From: Lactiplantibacillus dongliensis
GTDB lineage: Bacteria > Bacillota > Bacilli > Lactobacillales > Lactobacillaceae
Direction: 5' to 3'
Length of the DNA: 64,000 nucleotides
Assembly: GCF_005405105.1 (NCBI RefSeq)
Contig: NZ_BJDK01000004.1
Span: 97,348-161,347 of the forward strand
Positions within the stretch are counted from its first letter, which is position 1; each line of letters starts with the position of its first letter. Made by a program: the position numbers and the translations under genes. Shown in pieces: positions 31,940 to 41,106 of this stretch. Below the pieces are notes generated by a model. That model had not been told where the DNA came from. It saw only the letters and a list, made by a program, of their open reading frames with translations, and made no database searches.

Positions 31940-32907
31940 TACTTGGTCATAAAAATATACAAATCCGAAGCCGAGACCCCAACCGAGAACTTCACGCCCT
32001 TCGAATAAATCGGATCGATAGTCGTGGTACTGCTCTTGTTGCTCTTGGTTTCTTTACTGAATTTCTTCATGACTTGCTTGGCATTAGCGCCCGTCACACT
32101 GGTCATTAAGGCAAAGGCCGTGCCGAATTTCTTCTGGCGGGTCTTATTCTTAAAGGCCTTGGTTGGTACGATCATCGCTGACCCCATCACGTCACCCGCT
32201 TGCACATTCAAACGAATCGTATAATCTTTAGTGCTTAAGACATTCGTCACACCTTTAGGCGTCTTAGTTGGCAATAACTCGTCTTTGACCTTAGCCTTAG
32301 CCGTCTTCATGGCCGCGGCCACTGACTTTTGACTCGCCTGCAGACTCGCAGCTTGCGTTTGTAATTGGGCCGCTGCTGCCTGTTGGGCTTGCAAGGTCTT
32401 TGCGCCAGCCATTGCTGCCGTACCGCCCTTAGCAACTTGCGCTTTAGCCGTCTTAACCGTGGCTTGAAGCTTGGCTTGTTGCTTCTTTAAAGCCGCACCT
32501 TGGACTTGTAACTTTTGGGCTGCTTTTCGTTGTTTTTTCGTCAACTTAGACCCAATCAACGCTTGATTGTAACCATTCGCTAATTGCTTATAAGTTGTCA
32601 GTCGTTTAGCGGCCTTCACATGGACCGTCGTCTTGTCATTACCAGCCGTTAAGGTCACCTTTTGACGGGTGGTCTTCGCGGGAACTTGAATAACAAACGT
32701 CTTGTCCCGAACTTTTTGCTTTTTAGCTTGAGCGCCATCGACTTGGTAACTCACCGTTTTAGCATTGGTATGGCCTTTAACGGCGGCAACTAACCCATTG
32801 CGGGTGTAAGTTGATTTCGTGGTCGTCAGCTTAGACTGCCCACAACCAGCCAAGACTAAAGCTAGTAGACCGGCTGTAGCGGCGACTGCGTACGTTTTTT
32901 TCAACAC
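31939..32907 (-). CDS. Lipoprotein with central coiled coil, function unknown
   Basis: Protein of 322 residues. A type II signal peptide ends at VLAGCGQS (Cys about residue 22). Residues about 125-215 are very rich in Ala, Lys and Gln, likely a long coiled coil, followed by a C-terminal domain of about 100 residues (KDYTIRLNVQAGD). GTG start behind AGGAGGGG. It is 14 bases after the ABC exporter gene and probably an operon partner. B4 directly follows its stop. I do not recognise the family. Confidence 0.8.
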   Translation of the reverse strand: MLKKTYAVAATAGLLALVLAGCGQSKLTTTKSTYTRNGLVAAVKGHTNAKTVSYQVDGAQAKKQKVRDKTFVIQVPAKTTRQKVTLTAGNDKTTVHVKAAKRLTTYKQLANGYNQALIGSKLTKKQRKAAQKLQVQGAALKKQQAKLQATVKTAKAQVAKGGTAAMAGAKTLQAQQAAAAQLQTQAASLQASQKSVAAAMKTAKAKVKDELLPTKTPKGVTNVLSTKDYTIRLNVQAGDVMGSAMIVPTKAFKNKTRQKKFGTAFALMTSVTGANAKQVMKKFSKETKSNKSSTTTIDPIYSKGVKFSVGVSASDLYIFMTK

Positions 32908-32921
32908 TTGACACCCCTCCT

Positions 32922-34811
32922 TTAGGCTTGTTCGATATTGCCAGAAAATTGACTGTTATACAGATCAGCATAGAAGCCATTTTTCGCCATTAACTGTTCG
33001 TGATTCCCAGTTTCGACCACGGAACCATGGTTCATCACAATAATGTTATCCGCGCCTTGAATGGTTGATAACCGATGCGCGACCACGAAACTCGTCCGGT
33101 TCTTTAAGAGCCGTTCCATCGCGTGTTGAATATGCACTTCGGTCCGCGTATCAACGGAGCTTGTGGCTTCGTCTAAGATCAAGATTTCCGGATCGGCAAC
33201 AAACGCCCGGGCAATTGTTAACAGTTGCCGTTGCCCTTGTGAGATGTTGGAGGCTTCTTCGTTCAGTACCGTTTGATACCCGTCTGGCAACTTCCGGACA
33301 AAGCTATCCACATGGGCTGCTTTAGCCGCGGCATAGATTTCATCATCCGTGGCGTCTTCACGACCATACTTCAAGTTGTCAAAAATTGTCCCGGTAAACA
33401 GCCACGTATCTTGTAAGACCATCGCAAAATGTGACCGCAAATCTTCACGCTTTAAGTCCCGCGTATCAGTCCCATTTAAGCGGATTGACCCACCTTTGAC
33501 GTCATAGAAACGTTCCAACAAGTTAATGATGGTTGTCTTCCCGGCCCCAGTTGGCCCAACAATGGCCACTTGTTCACCTTGTTTCACATCCAAATTATAG
33601 TCAGTCATTAATAAATCGTTATTATCATAACCAAATTGGACATGTTCCAACGTAATCAAGTTAGGATCATCCGTCTTAGCGGGTAAGTCGGAATGTGTTT
33701 GGGTCATTTCTGCTTCGTCTAAGACTTCGAAGACCCGTTCCGCCGACGCGACCGTCGATTGAATCGTATTCAATAAGTTGGCCATCTGCGAGATTGGTTG
33801 TGAAAATTGTTGGGTGTATTGTAAGAACGCTTGGATATTCCCTAAAGACACGTTCCCATGCGCCACATCAATCCCACCAATAATCGCGACAAACACATAC
33901 CCAATATTGTTTAGAAACATCATCAACGGCATGATAATCCCAGAAATAAATTGCGCTTTCCAGGCTGATTGATAATAGTTATCATTTTGTTCTTCGAAAT
34001 CATCAATCGTATCTTGTTCCTTATTAAAACTCTTGATGACCACGTGACCCGCATAGTTTTCTTCAACTTGATTGTTTAATAACCCCAGACTCTTTTGTTG
34101 AATCCCGAAGAATTTTTGCGACTTAGGGGCAATAATCCCAACCACGACCACACTTAATGGAATCGTGATTAACGCGATCAATGTTAACTTCCAGCTAATC
34201 GTTAACATCATCCAGAGTGTCCCAACAAACGTGACGACACTTGTCACGGCTTGCGTTAAGTTTTGTTGCAAAGTGTTAGCGATGTTATCCATATCGTTAA
34301 CGGCCCGACTCATAATATCCCCGTTAGAATGGGTATCGTAATATGAGATCGGCACTTTTTGCATCTTGCCTTTAAACGAACGCCGTAATTTATAAACCGT
34401 TCGTTGTGAGATACGGGTCATAATAAATTGTTGCATAAAACTGAATAACGCTGAAGCTGCGTACATCAGAATGACAATTAAAACGATCTGACCGATTTTT
34501 TCAAAGTTAATTGGGTAACCAGATTGGCTAACGCCCGCTTTTTGTTGGGCGATACCTTTCATGATACCTTTATAAATTTCAGTCGTAGCTTTCCCTAAAA
34601 TCTTAGGCGTCCGAATTTGGAAAATAACGGAGGCAATCGCAAATGCCATCACGACAACTAAGCCAACCCAACGATCCGACATGTAACGCATCAAGCGCCA
34701 AGCCGTTTTCCAAAAACTCTTGGGCTTTTAGACTAAGCCTTGACTGCCAGGACCATGCCGTGGACCGCTTGGCCGTGGTTGATCAGCACTAGTGGCTTTC
34801 TTTTCACTCAT
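32922..34811 (-). pseudogene. Half-size ABC exporter (ATPase and permease) with an in-frame stop at codon 28
   Basis: The natural start seems to be ATG 34811 (MSEKKATSADQPRPS), behind GAGGAGG and overlapping the upstream exporter stop as TAATG. Codon 28 is TAA (34730-34728); the same frame then continues open for 41 more bases of leader and about 590 residues from a TTG/ATG at 34694-34689. The main part is complete: six membrane spans, Walker A GPTGAGKTT, signature ISQGQRQ, Walker B ILILDEATSSVD. A restart near 34694 might still give an N-terminally shortened exporter, but no good ribosome site is seen there. Confidence 0.75.
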
Positions 34812-36541
34812 TATAGCTGATCCTCCTCTCGTAATTGTGACTTCATAATTTCTTGATAGACTTCATTATTGGCTTTAAGTTCAGCGTGGGTCCCCTTACC
34901 AACTAACTTCCCGTTATCTAAGACGAGAATCAAATCGGCATCGGCGACGGTTGCAATCCGTTGGGCCACAATAACAACGACACTTTGTTGGATTAACTTA
35001 TCTTGACGTAGTTCGCCCCGTAATTCAGCATCGGTCTTAAAGTCCAAAGCTGAGAACGAATCATCAAAAACATAGACTGAAGCGTGCTTAACTAAAGCTC
35101 GCGCAATCGCTAGCCGTTGCCGTTGACCACCGGAGAAGTTGCCCCCACCTTGTTCAACGTGGGCATCCAGACCGCCTTCTTCTTTAACGAAATCAGTTGA
35201 CCGCGCAATTTCGAGCGCGTGCCAGATTTCATCATCCGTGGCGTGCTCATTCCCGAACTTCATATTATCGCGAATCGTCCCCGTAAAGAGTGTCGCCGTT
35301 TGTGGGACGAATGAAATGGTTTGATGTAAATCGGCGGTCTTGACGTCACGAACGTCTTGTCCGTCCACGCGCACGTGCCCATTTTCAATATCGTAAAACC
35401 GGGGAATCAAGTTAACCAACGTCGTTTTACCGGAACCAGTTCCCCCGATAATCGCCACCGTCTGACCAGAATGCGCTTTAAAGTCAATGTCGCTTAAAGC
35501 CAACTGTTCCGCCGTTTGATAGCGGTAGTCGACATGGTCAAATTCTAGACTATGCTCCGTCGAAACGGGCAACGTCTTGGGCGCTTCTGGGTCAACAATC
35601 TTAGGTTCAATATTCAGAACTTCTTGAATCCGTGAAGCTGAAGCAGCAGCCCGTGGAATGAAGGCAAAGACCATCGCCAGCAACATAAAGCTCATCAACA
35701 CTTGCATGGCGTATGTCATAAATGCAATCATATTCCCAACTTGCATCGCTTGGCTACTGATCAATTGTCCCCCAAACCAAACAATCGCAACGTTAGTGCC
35801 ACTCATGATCAAGGTCATCACTGGAAAGGCAAACGCCACGATCGTGTTAACGTTGATCGCGTTGCGGGTGTAATCTTGGTTCGCATCTTCAAACCGATCT
35901 TGTTCAAATTTATCTTGCCGGAATGCCCGAATAACCCGGACCCCCGTTAAGCCTTCCCGGAAAACTAAGTTAATCCGGTCAGTCTTGGTTTGCATCGCTC
36001 GGAATAATGGAATAGCAAACCCCATAATAATCCCAATAAAGACTAGCAAAACGGGAATGGCCACCACGAAGATCCAAGTCAATTCATGACTTTTGGTATA
36101 CGCCAAAAAGCTCGCGCCGACTAACATAATCGGTGCCATGATCATCATCCGTAACGCCATCATTGCTACGTTTTGGATCTGGACCACATCGTTGGTTGTC
36201 CGGGTAATTAATGAAGAGGTTTCAACTTGATCAAATTCATCGTTGGAAAAGTTGATGACCTTCTTATAAATATCTGAACGTAAATTCTTCCCTAACTTTT
36301 GTGACGACCGCGCGGCTAGGAAAACGTTCCCAAACGCTGCCACCACTGACAACAGTGAAAAACCGACCATTTCAAAACCGATCTTCCAAATATAATTGAT
36401 ATCACCTTTGGCGACCCCGTTATTCACAATATTGGAGGTCAAACTGGGCAAATTCAAAGTGGCAATCACTTGGACAATCATAAACAAAATTGCCCCAATG
36501 ACAGCCCAATATGAGATTCGACCCTTGGCTATTTTAAGCAT
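34811..36541 (-). CDS. Half-size ABC exporter (ATPase and permease), multidrug-type
   Basis: Protein of 576 residues: six membrane spans (about 1-300) then an ATPase domain. Walker A is GGTGSGKTT, signature FSGGQRQR, Walker B VYVFDDSFSALD. The residue after the Walker B Asp is Asp, not the catalytic Glu, as in the degenerate-site partner of heterodimeric exporters (LmrCD/BmrCD type). Its partner is the next gene, which has a canonical LDE Walker B. Substrate unknown. ATG start behind AAGGGGAG. Confidence 0.88.
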   Translation of the reverse strand: MLKIAKGRISYWAVIGAILFMIVQVIATLNLPSLTSNIVNNGVAKGDINYIWKIGFEMVGFSLLSVVAAFGNVFLAARSSQKLGKNLRSDIYKKVINFSNDEFDQVETSSLITRTTNDVVQIQNVAMMALRMMIMAPIMLVGASFLAYTKSHELTWIFVVAIPVLLVFIGIIMGFAIPLFRAMQTKTDRINLVFREGLTGVRVIRAFRQDKFEQDRFEDANQDYTRNAINVNTIVAFAFPVMTLIMSGTNVAIVWFGGQLISSQAMQVGNMIAFMTYAMQVLMSFMLLAMVFAFIPRAAASASRIQEVLNIEPKIVDPEAPKTLPVSTEHSLEFDHVDYRYQTAEQLALSDIDFKAHSGQTVAIIGGTGSGKTTLVNLIPRFYDIENGHVRVDGQDVRDVKTADLHQTISFVPQTATLFTGTIRDNMKFGNEHATDDEIWHALEIARSTDFVKEEGGLDAHVEQGGGNFSGGQRQRLAIARALVKHASVYVFDDSFSALDFKTDAELRGELRQDKLIQQSVVVIVAQRIATVADADLILVLDNGKLVGKGTHAELKANNEVYQEIMKSQLREEDQL

Positions 36542-36762
36542 CTACACGCTCCCCTTCATTAATCTGATTCTGATGTAAGCAGTCAACTATCTAATCTAAC
36601 TAAAAATGGTGCTTTTGTCAACCATCTTTACAAGACTCACGCAAACTATTGTAACTCACCCAACCCCTTTTGACAGCTAAAATGTCTTAAGATTCATTAA
36701 AAGTCATTAATTTTTTTATACTTGGATTAATTATCCGGTGCTTGATATTGGTTAGAGATAAA

Positions 36763-36791
36763 TTGCCACTCTGGTTGGGGCAAAATTGGCT
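36763..36791 (+). repeat. Family A relic, left end only (A9)
   Basis: TTGCCACTCTGGTTGGGGC and AAAATTGGCT match the left end of A6; sequence beyond is unrelated. Confidence 0.75.
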
Positions 36792-36870
36792 GGTGTTACC
36801 TAACGTCTTCCAATACTGTCATGCCTGGTTATTTTAACCGGCAATTTTAACTAAACGGTTGATTCCTAAA

Positions 36871-37002
36871 ATGCACAACTATATTGCCGATCACCATGCT
36901 AGTCTTTTCCAAATTGAAGTTAACGACTATTTTGACCCCCAACTAACCAATGACGACAAACCTAACTCGATAACGAAAAACACGCCTCATTCAAAAAAAT
37001 AA
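36871..37002 (+). CDS. Possible short ORF or gene remnant (43 codons)
   Basis: ATG-started frame of 43 codons beginning MHNYIADHHASLFQ and ending in KNTPHSKK. There is no clear ribosome binding site, but the composition is protein-like. It may be the tail of a decayed gene. It fills part of the gap between the ABC exporter operon and the T-box; the rest of 36542-37070 shows only the exporter promoter region and relic A9. Confidence 0.25.
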   Translation: MHNYIADHHASLFQIEVNDYFDPQLTNDDKPNSITKNTPHSKK

Positions 37003-37072
37003 TGACTTACTTATTACTATTATAGTAACCAAATTTCGTCGCGACCAATAAATGCGAATCTCACAAACTTGC

Positions 37073-37101
37073 TTGACAGTTGTAAACGTCAATGCTAGTT
37101 T
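37073..37101 (+). promoter_or_regulatory. Promoter of the amino-acid ABC transporter operon
   Basis: TTGACA (37073-37078), 17 bases, then TAGTTT, a weak -10. It lies upstream of the T-box Stem I. Confidence 0.6.
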
Positions 37102-37139
37102 ATTAGATAACGATTTGCTTTTTAATTTGATTTTAATCT

Positions 37140-37395
37140 AATGATGTTGATGAGAAGAGTACGTTAACTAGTAACTGTAACAGCGACCACCGATAGTGTA
37201 AGGGTGGCAGTGAACCTTAACCGAAGATGAGCTCGGAGTCTTGGTCAGTGCGTGCAAGCGCCTGCCCCGTGTGGACCCGTTACCGTCCCTGGCATAGCTA
37301 GTCTGTGCCGTTGAGGTTAGCTTTAGCTAACGAAATTGGGTGGTACCACGATACGTTCGTCCCTGTAATAACTTACAGGACGGGCGTTTTTTGTT
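37140..37395 (+). promoter_or_regulatory. T-box leader, probable Met specifier
   Basis: Stem I has AGTA and GAA loop-E pieces, the latter followed by G-ATG at 37227-37229. The core T-box GGGTGGTACCACGA is at 37338-37351, then the terminator with CGTTCGTCC-CTGTAA and TTACAG-GACGGGCG arms and six T. The specifier reading is inferred by analogy with the metNIQ leader. Confidence 0.88.
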
Positions 37396-37577
37396 GCCAA
37401 TTTTTGACACTACTGATTAATACCGCTGTTAAAAATTGCCAGCCCGTGCTCTATTCTCAAATTGACCCACTAATAAACCAAGAGAAGCCTTCAGTCAACA
37501 TCATAGCTAGCCAAGAGGTTGGCGGCAATTAATTTCAAATTAAAACCCAATCAAATCCACGAAAGGAGTCGATCGAC

Positions 37578-38240
37578 ATGAGTAGTTGGGCCATTATTCA
37601 GCAAAGCCTGCCCTTATTTCAAAAGGGGTTCTTCATTACCTTAAAACTAGCCACCCTCGGTATTCTTGGCGCTATCGTGGTTGGCATCATCTGTAGTCTG
37701 ATCCAATATTTCCACTTACCACTCTTAAATCCGCTAGTAACAATCTATACCGAAATCGCCCGTAATACACCCTTGTTAATTCAATTATTCTTTCTGTACT
37801 ACGCTTTTCCGCAACTGGGCTTACGGTTAACCGCCAGTCAATGCGGTGTCGTCGGATTAATCTTTCTTGGCGGTAGCTACATGGCGGCCGGTTTCACGGG
37901 GGGCTTTGACGGCATCAGCCCATCACAACTGGAAGCCGGCCAAGCGATTGGCCTCAGTCGTTGGCAGTTAGCGCATTATGTCGTCTTACCGCAAGGCTTG
38001 GCCCTCAGCGTGCCAGCTTTAGCCGCCAATATAATCTTCTTAATTAAAGAAACGTCGATCTTCACCGTGATTGCGATTCCTGAATTAACTAATACGGCGC
38101 TAGATCTAATCGGGATGTACTACCACACGAATGAATACTTATTAGTGCTCGTCGTGGCCTATGCGCTTATCTTGATTCCACTATCCATAATTTTGACTTA
38201 TTTAGAAAGGCGGGTTCGTTATGGCGCATTCGGGAATTGA
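37578..38240 (+). CDS. Amino-acid ABC transporter permease (HisM/GlnP type), first
   Basis: Integral membrane protein of 220 residues with about five spans. N-terminal FITLKLATLGILGAI and the EAA loop EAGQAIGLSRWQLAHYVVLPQ are typical of the polar amino-acid family. ATG start behind GAAAGGAG. First gene of the T-box operon; its end overlaps the second permease gene by 20 bases. Confidence 0.9.
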   Translation: MSSWAIIQQSLPLFQKGFFITLKLATLGILGAIVVGIICSLIQYFHLPLLNPLVTIYTEIARNTPLLIQLFFLYYAFPQLGLRLTASQCGVVGLIFLGGSYMAAGFTGGFDGISPSQLEAGQAIGLSRWQLAHYVVLPQGLALSVPALAANIIFLIKETSIFTVIAIPELTNTALDLIGMYYHTNEYLLVLVVAYALILIPLSIILTYLERRVRYGAFGN

Positions 38241-38907
38241 TGTTTTAACTGCTGGCTCAAACTTCAGCCGACTACTAGGTGGCTTGTGGGTCACCGTCAA
38301 AATTGCGTTAATCGCGATTTTGATTGGCACAATCGTTGGTATCTTACTCGGCATCTTACGGACACTCCCCAATCGACCGCTCCGCTTTATCTTACGGCTC
38401 TACCTAGAATTTTTCCGTATCGTGCCAACGGTCGTCCTCCTATTCTTGTTCTACTACATTTTGCCGAAACAATTTAATGTCAACTTGCCCGCTGAGACAG
38501 TGGCGACCCTCGTCTTTGCATTATGGGTCGCATCCGAAATGAGTGATATCGTCCGCGGGGCCCTGGAATCCGTGCCTCAACATCAAAAAGAAGCCGGTCA
38601 AGCCATTGGTCTAAGCTACTGGCAATTACAACGCTACGTTTTAATTCCGCAAGCCTGGCCGCTGGGGTTACCGGCTACCGTCAACTTAATGACCCGCGTC
38701 GTGAAGACGACCTCCCTGCTAATGTTGATCAGCGTGATGGATGTTATTAACATCGGCCAGCAGATCATTGAGGCTAATAACAAGACCGCGCCCAATGGGG
38801 TCTTTTGGATCTACGGAATCATTTTCATGTTTTATTTCATCATCAACTACCCACTATCACGCTGGGATAAACACTTGAATAAACGCCGATTGGAGGCTAA
38901 TCACTGA
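38221..38907 (+). CDS. Amino-acid ABC transporter permease (HisM/GlnP type), second
   Basis: Permease of 228 residues pairing with the first one. EAA loop EAGQAIGLSYWQLQRYVLIPQ. Overlaps the first permease by 20 bases at its start; its stop shares bases with the ATPase start (TGATGA). It also keeps the segment GLWVTVKIALIAI typical of the family. Confidence 0.9.
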   Translation: MAHSGIDVLTAGSNFSRLLGGLWVTVKIALIAILIGTIVGILLGILRTLPNRPLRFILRLYLEFFRIVPTVVLLFLFYYILPKQFNVNLPAETVATLVFALWVASEMSDIVRGALESVPQHQKEAGQAIGLSYWQLQRYVLIPQAWPLGLPATVNLMTRVVKTTSLLMLISVMDVINIGQQIIEANNKTAPNGVFWIYGIIFMFYFIINYPLSRWDKHLNKRRLEANH

Positions 38908-39647
38908 TGAGCACGCCCTTATTACATGTCAGCCATTTAGAAAAATATTATCAAAAGGCCCATATTTTACACGATGTGAACTTCGAATTAAATACTGGCG
39001 AAGTCCTGACACTACTAGGACCATCTGGCTCTGGTAAAAGCACCCTGTTACGCTGCTTAAATGGCTTAGAAGCTTACCAACAAGGCGCCATTACCTTTGA
39101 CGGTCAGGCAGTCACCCAAAAGCCTAAGCAGTGGCAACAACTCCGCCAACAAATCGGGATGGTTTTTCAGAGTTACGACCTCTTCCCTAATCGTAATGTG
39201 TTGGAAAATATTTTATTAGGTCCGCTAAAAGTTCAAAAACGTCCCCGGGCAGCCGTTTTACCAGAAATCCAACAATTACTTAAAAAGGTTGGGATGGCCG
39301 ACTACGCTGACGCTTACCCACGGCAACTCTCCGGCGGTCAAAAACAACGAATCGCCATTGTCCGGGCGCTCGCCTTAAAGCCAAAATTAATGCTCTTTGA
39401 TGAAGTCACCGCGTCCCTCGATCCTGAAATGGTCCGCGATGTGCTCAATATTATTCGCCAATTGGCTGCTAGTCACGCGATGACCATGCTCGTCGTCACC
39501 CACGAGATGGACTTTGCAAAACAAATTTCTGATCAAGTGCTCTTTTTAGCAGACGGCCAGATTCTTGAACAGACCCCGGGAACACAATTCTTTGAACAAC
39601 CGCAAACCGAACGGGCTCAGAACTTTTTAGCTAGTATGGATTTTTAA
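38907..39647 (+). CDS. Amino-acid ABC transporter ATP-binding protein
   Basis: ATPase of 246 residues. Walker A GPSGSGKST, Q-loop VFQSYDLFPNRNV, signature [15 protein letters not shown], Walker B LMLFDEVTASLD, H-loop VVTHEMDFA. Similar to GlnQ/HisP-type ATPases. Third gene of the operon. Confidence 0.93.
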   Translation: MSTPLLHVSHLEKYYQKAHILHDVNFELNTGEVLTLLGPSGSGKSTLLRCLNGLEAYQQGAITFDGQAVTQKPKQWQQLRQQIGMVFQSYDLFPNRNVLENILLGPLKVQKRPRAAVLPEIQQLLKKVGMADYADAYPRQLSGGQKQRIAIVRALALKPKLMLFDEVTASLDPEMVRDVLNIIRQLAASHAMTMLVVTHEMDFAKQISDQVLFLADGQILEQTPGTQFFEQPQTERAQNFLASMDF

Positions 39648-39670
39648 TTAACTTTAGGAGGAATTTGCAG

Positions 39671-40522
39671 ATGAGAAAATTAGGATTGAAACGCTTATTA
39701 ACAACCGTTGGGGTACTGGCCATATTAATTGGTGCATTGGCTGGTTGTGGTAGTAGTAAAGCCAGCTCCAGTCACACTACCAACCAAAATAGTGTCGCTA
39801 AGATCAAAAAACGTGGGACCTTGCGTGTCGCAGTCTTCGGCGACTTGCCACCTTATGGCTGGGTCAACAAGTCCGGGCAACGCGTCGGCTACGATGTGAC
39901 CCTCGCACGGCGGGTCGCTAAGGATTTAGGCGTTAAAATTAAGTTCGTTCAGGTTAATGCCAACAACCGCGTGGACGCCCTGAATGCCAATAAAGTTGAT
40001 ATTGTCTTGGCCAACTTTACCGTTACTAGTGAACGCAAACAAGTGGTGGCCTTTGCAAAAGCTTACATGAAAGTTTCCGTTGGGGTCGTTTCGCCAAAAG
40101 ATGCCAAAATTACTAAGGTCAGCCAGCTCAAAGGGCAGAACTTAATCGTAACGAAAGGCACCACCGCTGAAAACTACTTTACCTCGCAACAAACCAGCGC
40201 CAACTTACTAAAGTTCGATTCTAAAACGCAACAATTTAACGCGCTAAAGAACAAACGCGGCGTCGCTTTAGCTGATGATAATTCTTACCTGTATGCCTGG
40301 GTTAAAAATAACCCGAAATACACCGTTGGCATTAAAGGTATCGGTCCTAAGCAATATATTTCGCCAGCCGTTAAGAAAGGCAACACGTCACTGTTGAACT
40401 GGACTAATCAAGAAATCACTAAATTAACTAAAGCCGGCTTCTTCAAGACCGACTATCAACAACAGCTCGCACCTTACTTCGGTAAAGAAGTTAAAGCTAG
40501 CGATATCATTATTAATCATTAA
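39671..40522 (+). CDS. Amino-acid ABC transporter substrate-binding lipoprotein
   Basis: SBP family 3 lipoprotein of 283 residues. Lipobox LAGCGSS, then KIKKRGTLRVAVFGDLPPYGW and the ligand loop ANFTVTSERKQVVAFAKAY (Arg for the substrate carboxylate). Start ATG 39671 behind TAGGAGGAATTTGC; a TTG two codons upstream is too close. Homologues bind cystine, cysteine or other polar amino acids; the Met-type T-box suggests methionine or another sulphur amino acid here. Confidence 0.9.
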   Translation: MRKLGLKRLLTTVGVLAILIGALAGCGSSKASSSHTTNQNSVAKIKKRGTLRVAVFGDLPPYGWVNKSGQRVGYDVTLARRVAKDLGVKIKFVQVNANNRVDALNANKVDIVLANFTVTSERKQVVAFAKAYMKVSVGVVSPKDAKITKVSQLKGQNLIVTKGTTAENYFTSQQTSANLLKFDSKTQQFNALKNKRGVALADDNSYLYAWVKNNPKYTVGIKGIGPKQYISPAVKKGNTSLLNWTNQEITKLTKAGFFKTDYQQQLAPYFGKEVKASDIIINH

Positions 40523-40530
40523 CATATTAA

Positions 40531-40577
40531 CAACAAAACGGGCGTCACCAGATAATTTCCGGTGACGCCCGTTTACG
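40531..40577. terminator. Bidirectional terminator
   Basis: AAACGGGCGTCACC and GGTGACGCCCGTTT arms between convergent genes. Confidence 0.9.
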
Positions 40578-40970
40578 TTAAGCTTTTACTAACAACTGGA
40601 CCACGCTGGTTGGGACGACTGCTTGTGCGACCCCTTCCCAATTCTCAACGTTTTGCCCTTTAGTTTCAATTTTTAAATAATGTTTCAACTTCAACCGCTT
40701 ATCGGCAGTAAACGTTAAGGTGCGGGCCTGGCCTTTTGCATCGTAAGTTTGCATTCGATACGTATAGACATCTTCGCCCATCTGCCCCTTACCGTGCTTA
40801 ACCGCAGCATTGGTCAAACCATAGACCGTCGTGGTTTTAACGAGCGGATTCACGTTGTCTAATGCCATCGATAATTCCGAACCGCTATTTTTAGTTAAGG
40901 CGCTTGAGCCGAATAATGCCCCCGTCCCGATTCCAATCAGAACTAACAACCCGATTAATAATTTTTTCAT
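40578..40970 (-). CDS. YxeA/DUF1093 family exported protein
   Basis: Protein of 130 residues: an N-terminal hydrophobic segment (about 4-20), then a small domain of the YxeA family with VYTYRMQTYDAKGQ and LKHYLKIETKGQNVENWE. It is probably secreted or tethered. Function unknown. Convergent with the ABC operon, sharing its terminator. Confidence 0.8.
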   Translation of the reverse strand: MKKLLIGLLVLIGIGTGALFGSSALTKNSGSELSMALDNVNPLVKTTTVYGLTNAAVKHGKGQMGEDVYTYRMQTYDAKGQARTLTFTADKRLKLKHYLKIETKGQNVENWEGVAQAVVPTSVVQLLVKA

Positions 40971-41106
40971 GCTTGTATTCCCCCTGCAAGTAATGATTAA
41001 ATATGATGATTTTAATCATAGCAAGCTTCAGCCACCTTGCCTAGCTGGATAAGGGTTTCTTAATCGGGTTAGTTAATCTCTAATAAAGTCAATATTTTCT
41101 TAAACT

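Noticed and set aside
36871..37002. Leader peptide of the T-box operon
   Set aside because: It ends before the T-box promoter at 37073, so it is not on that transcript.
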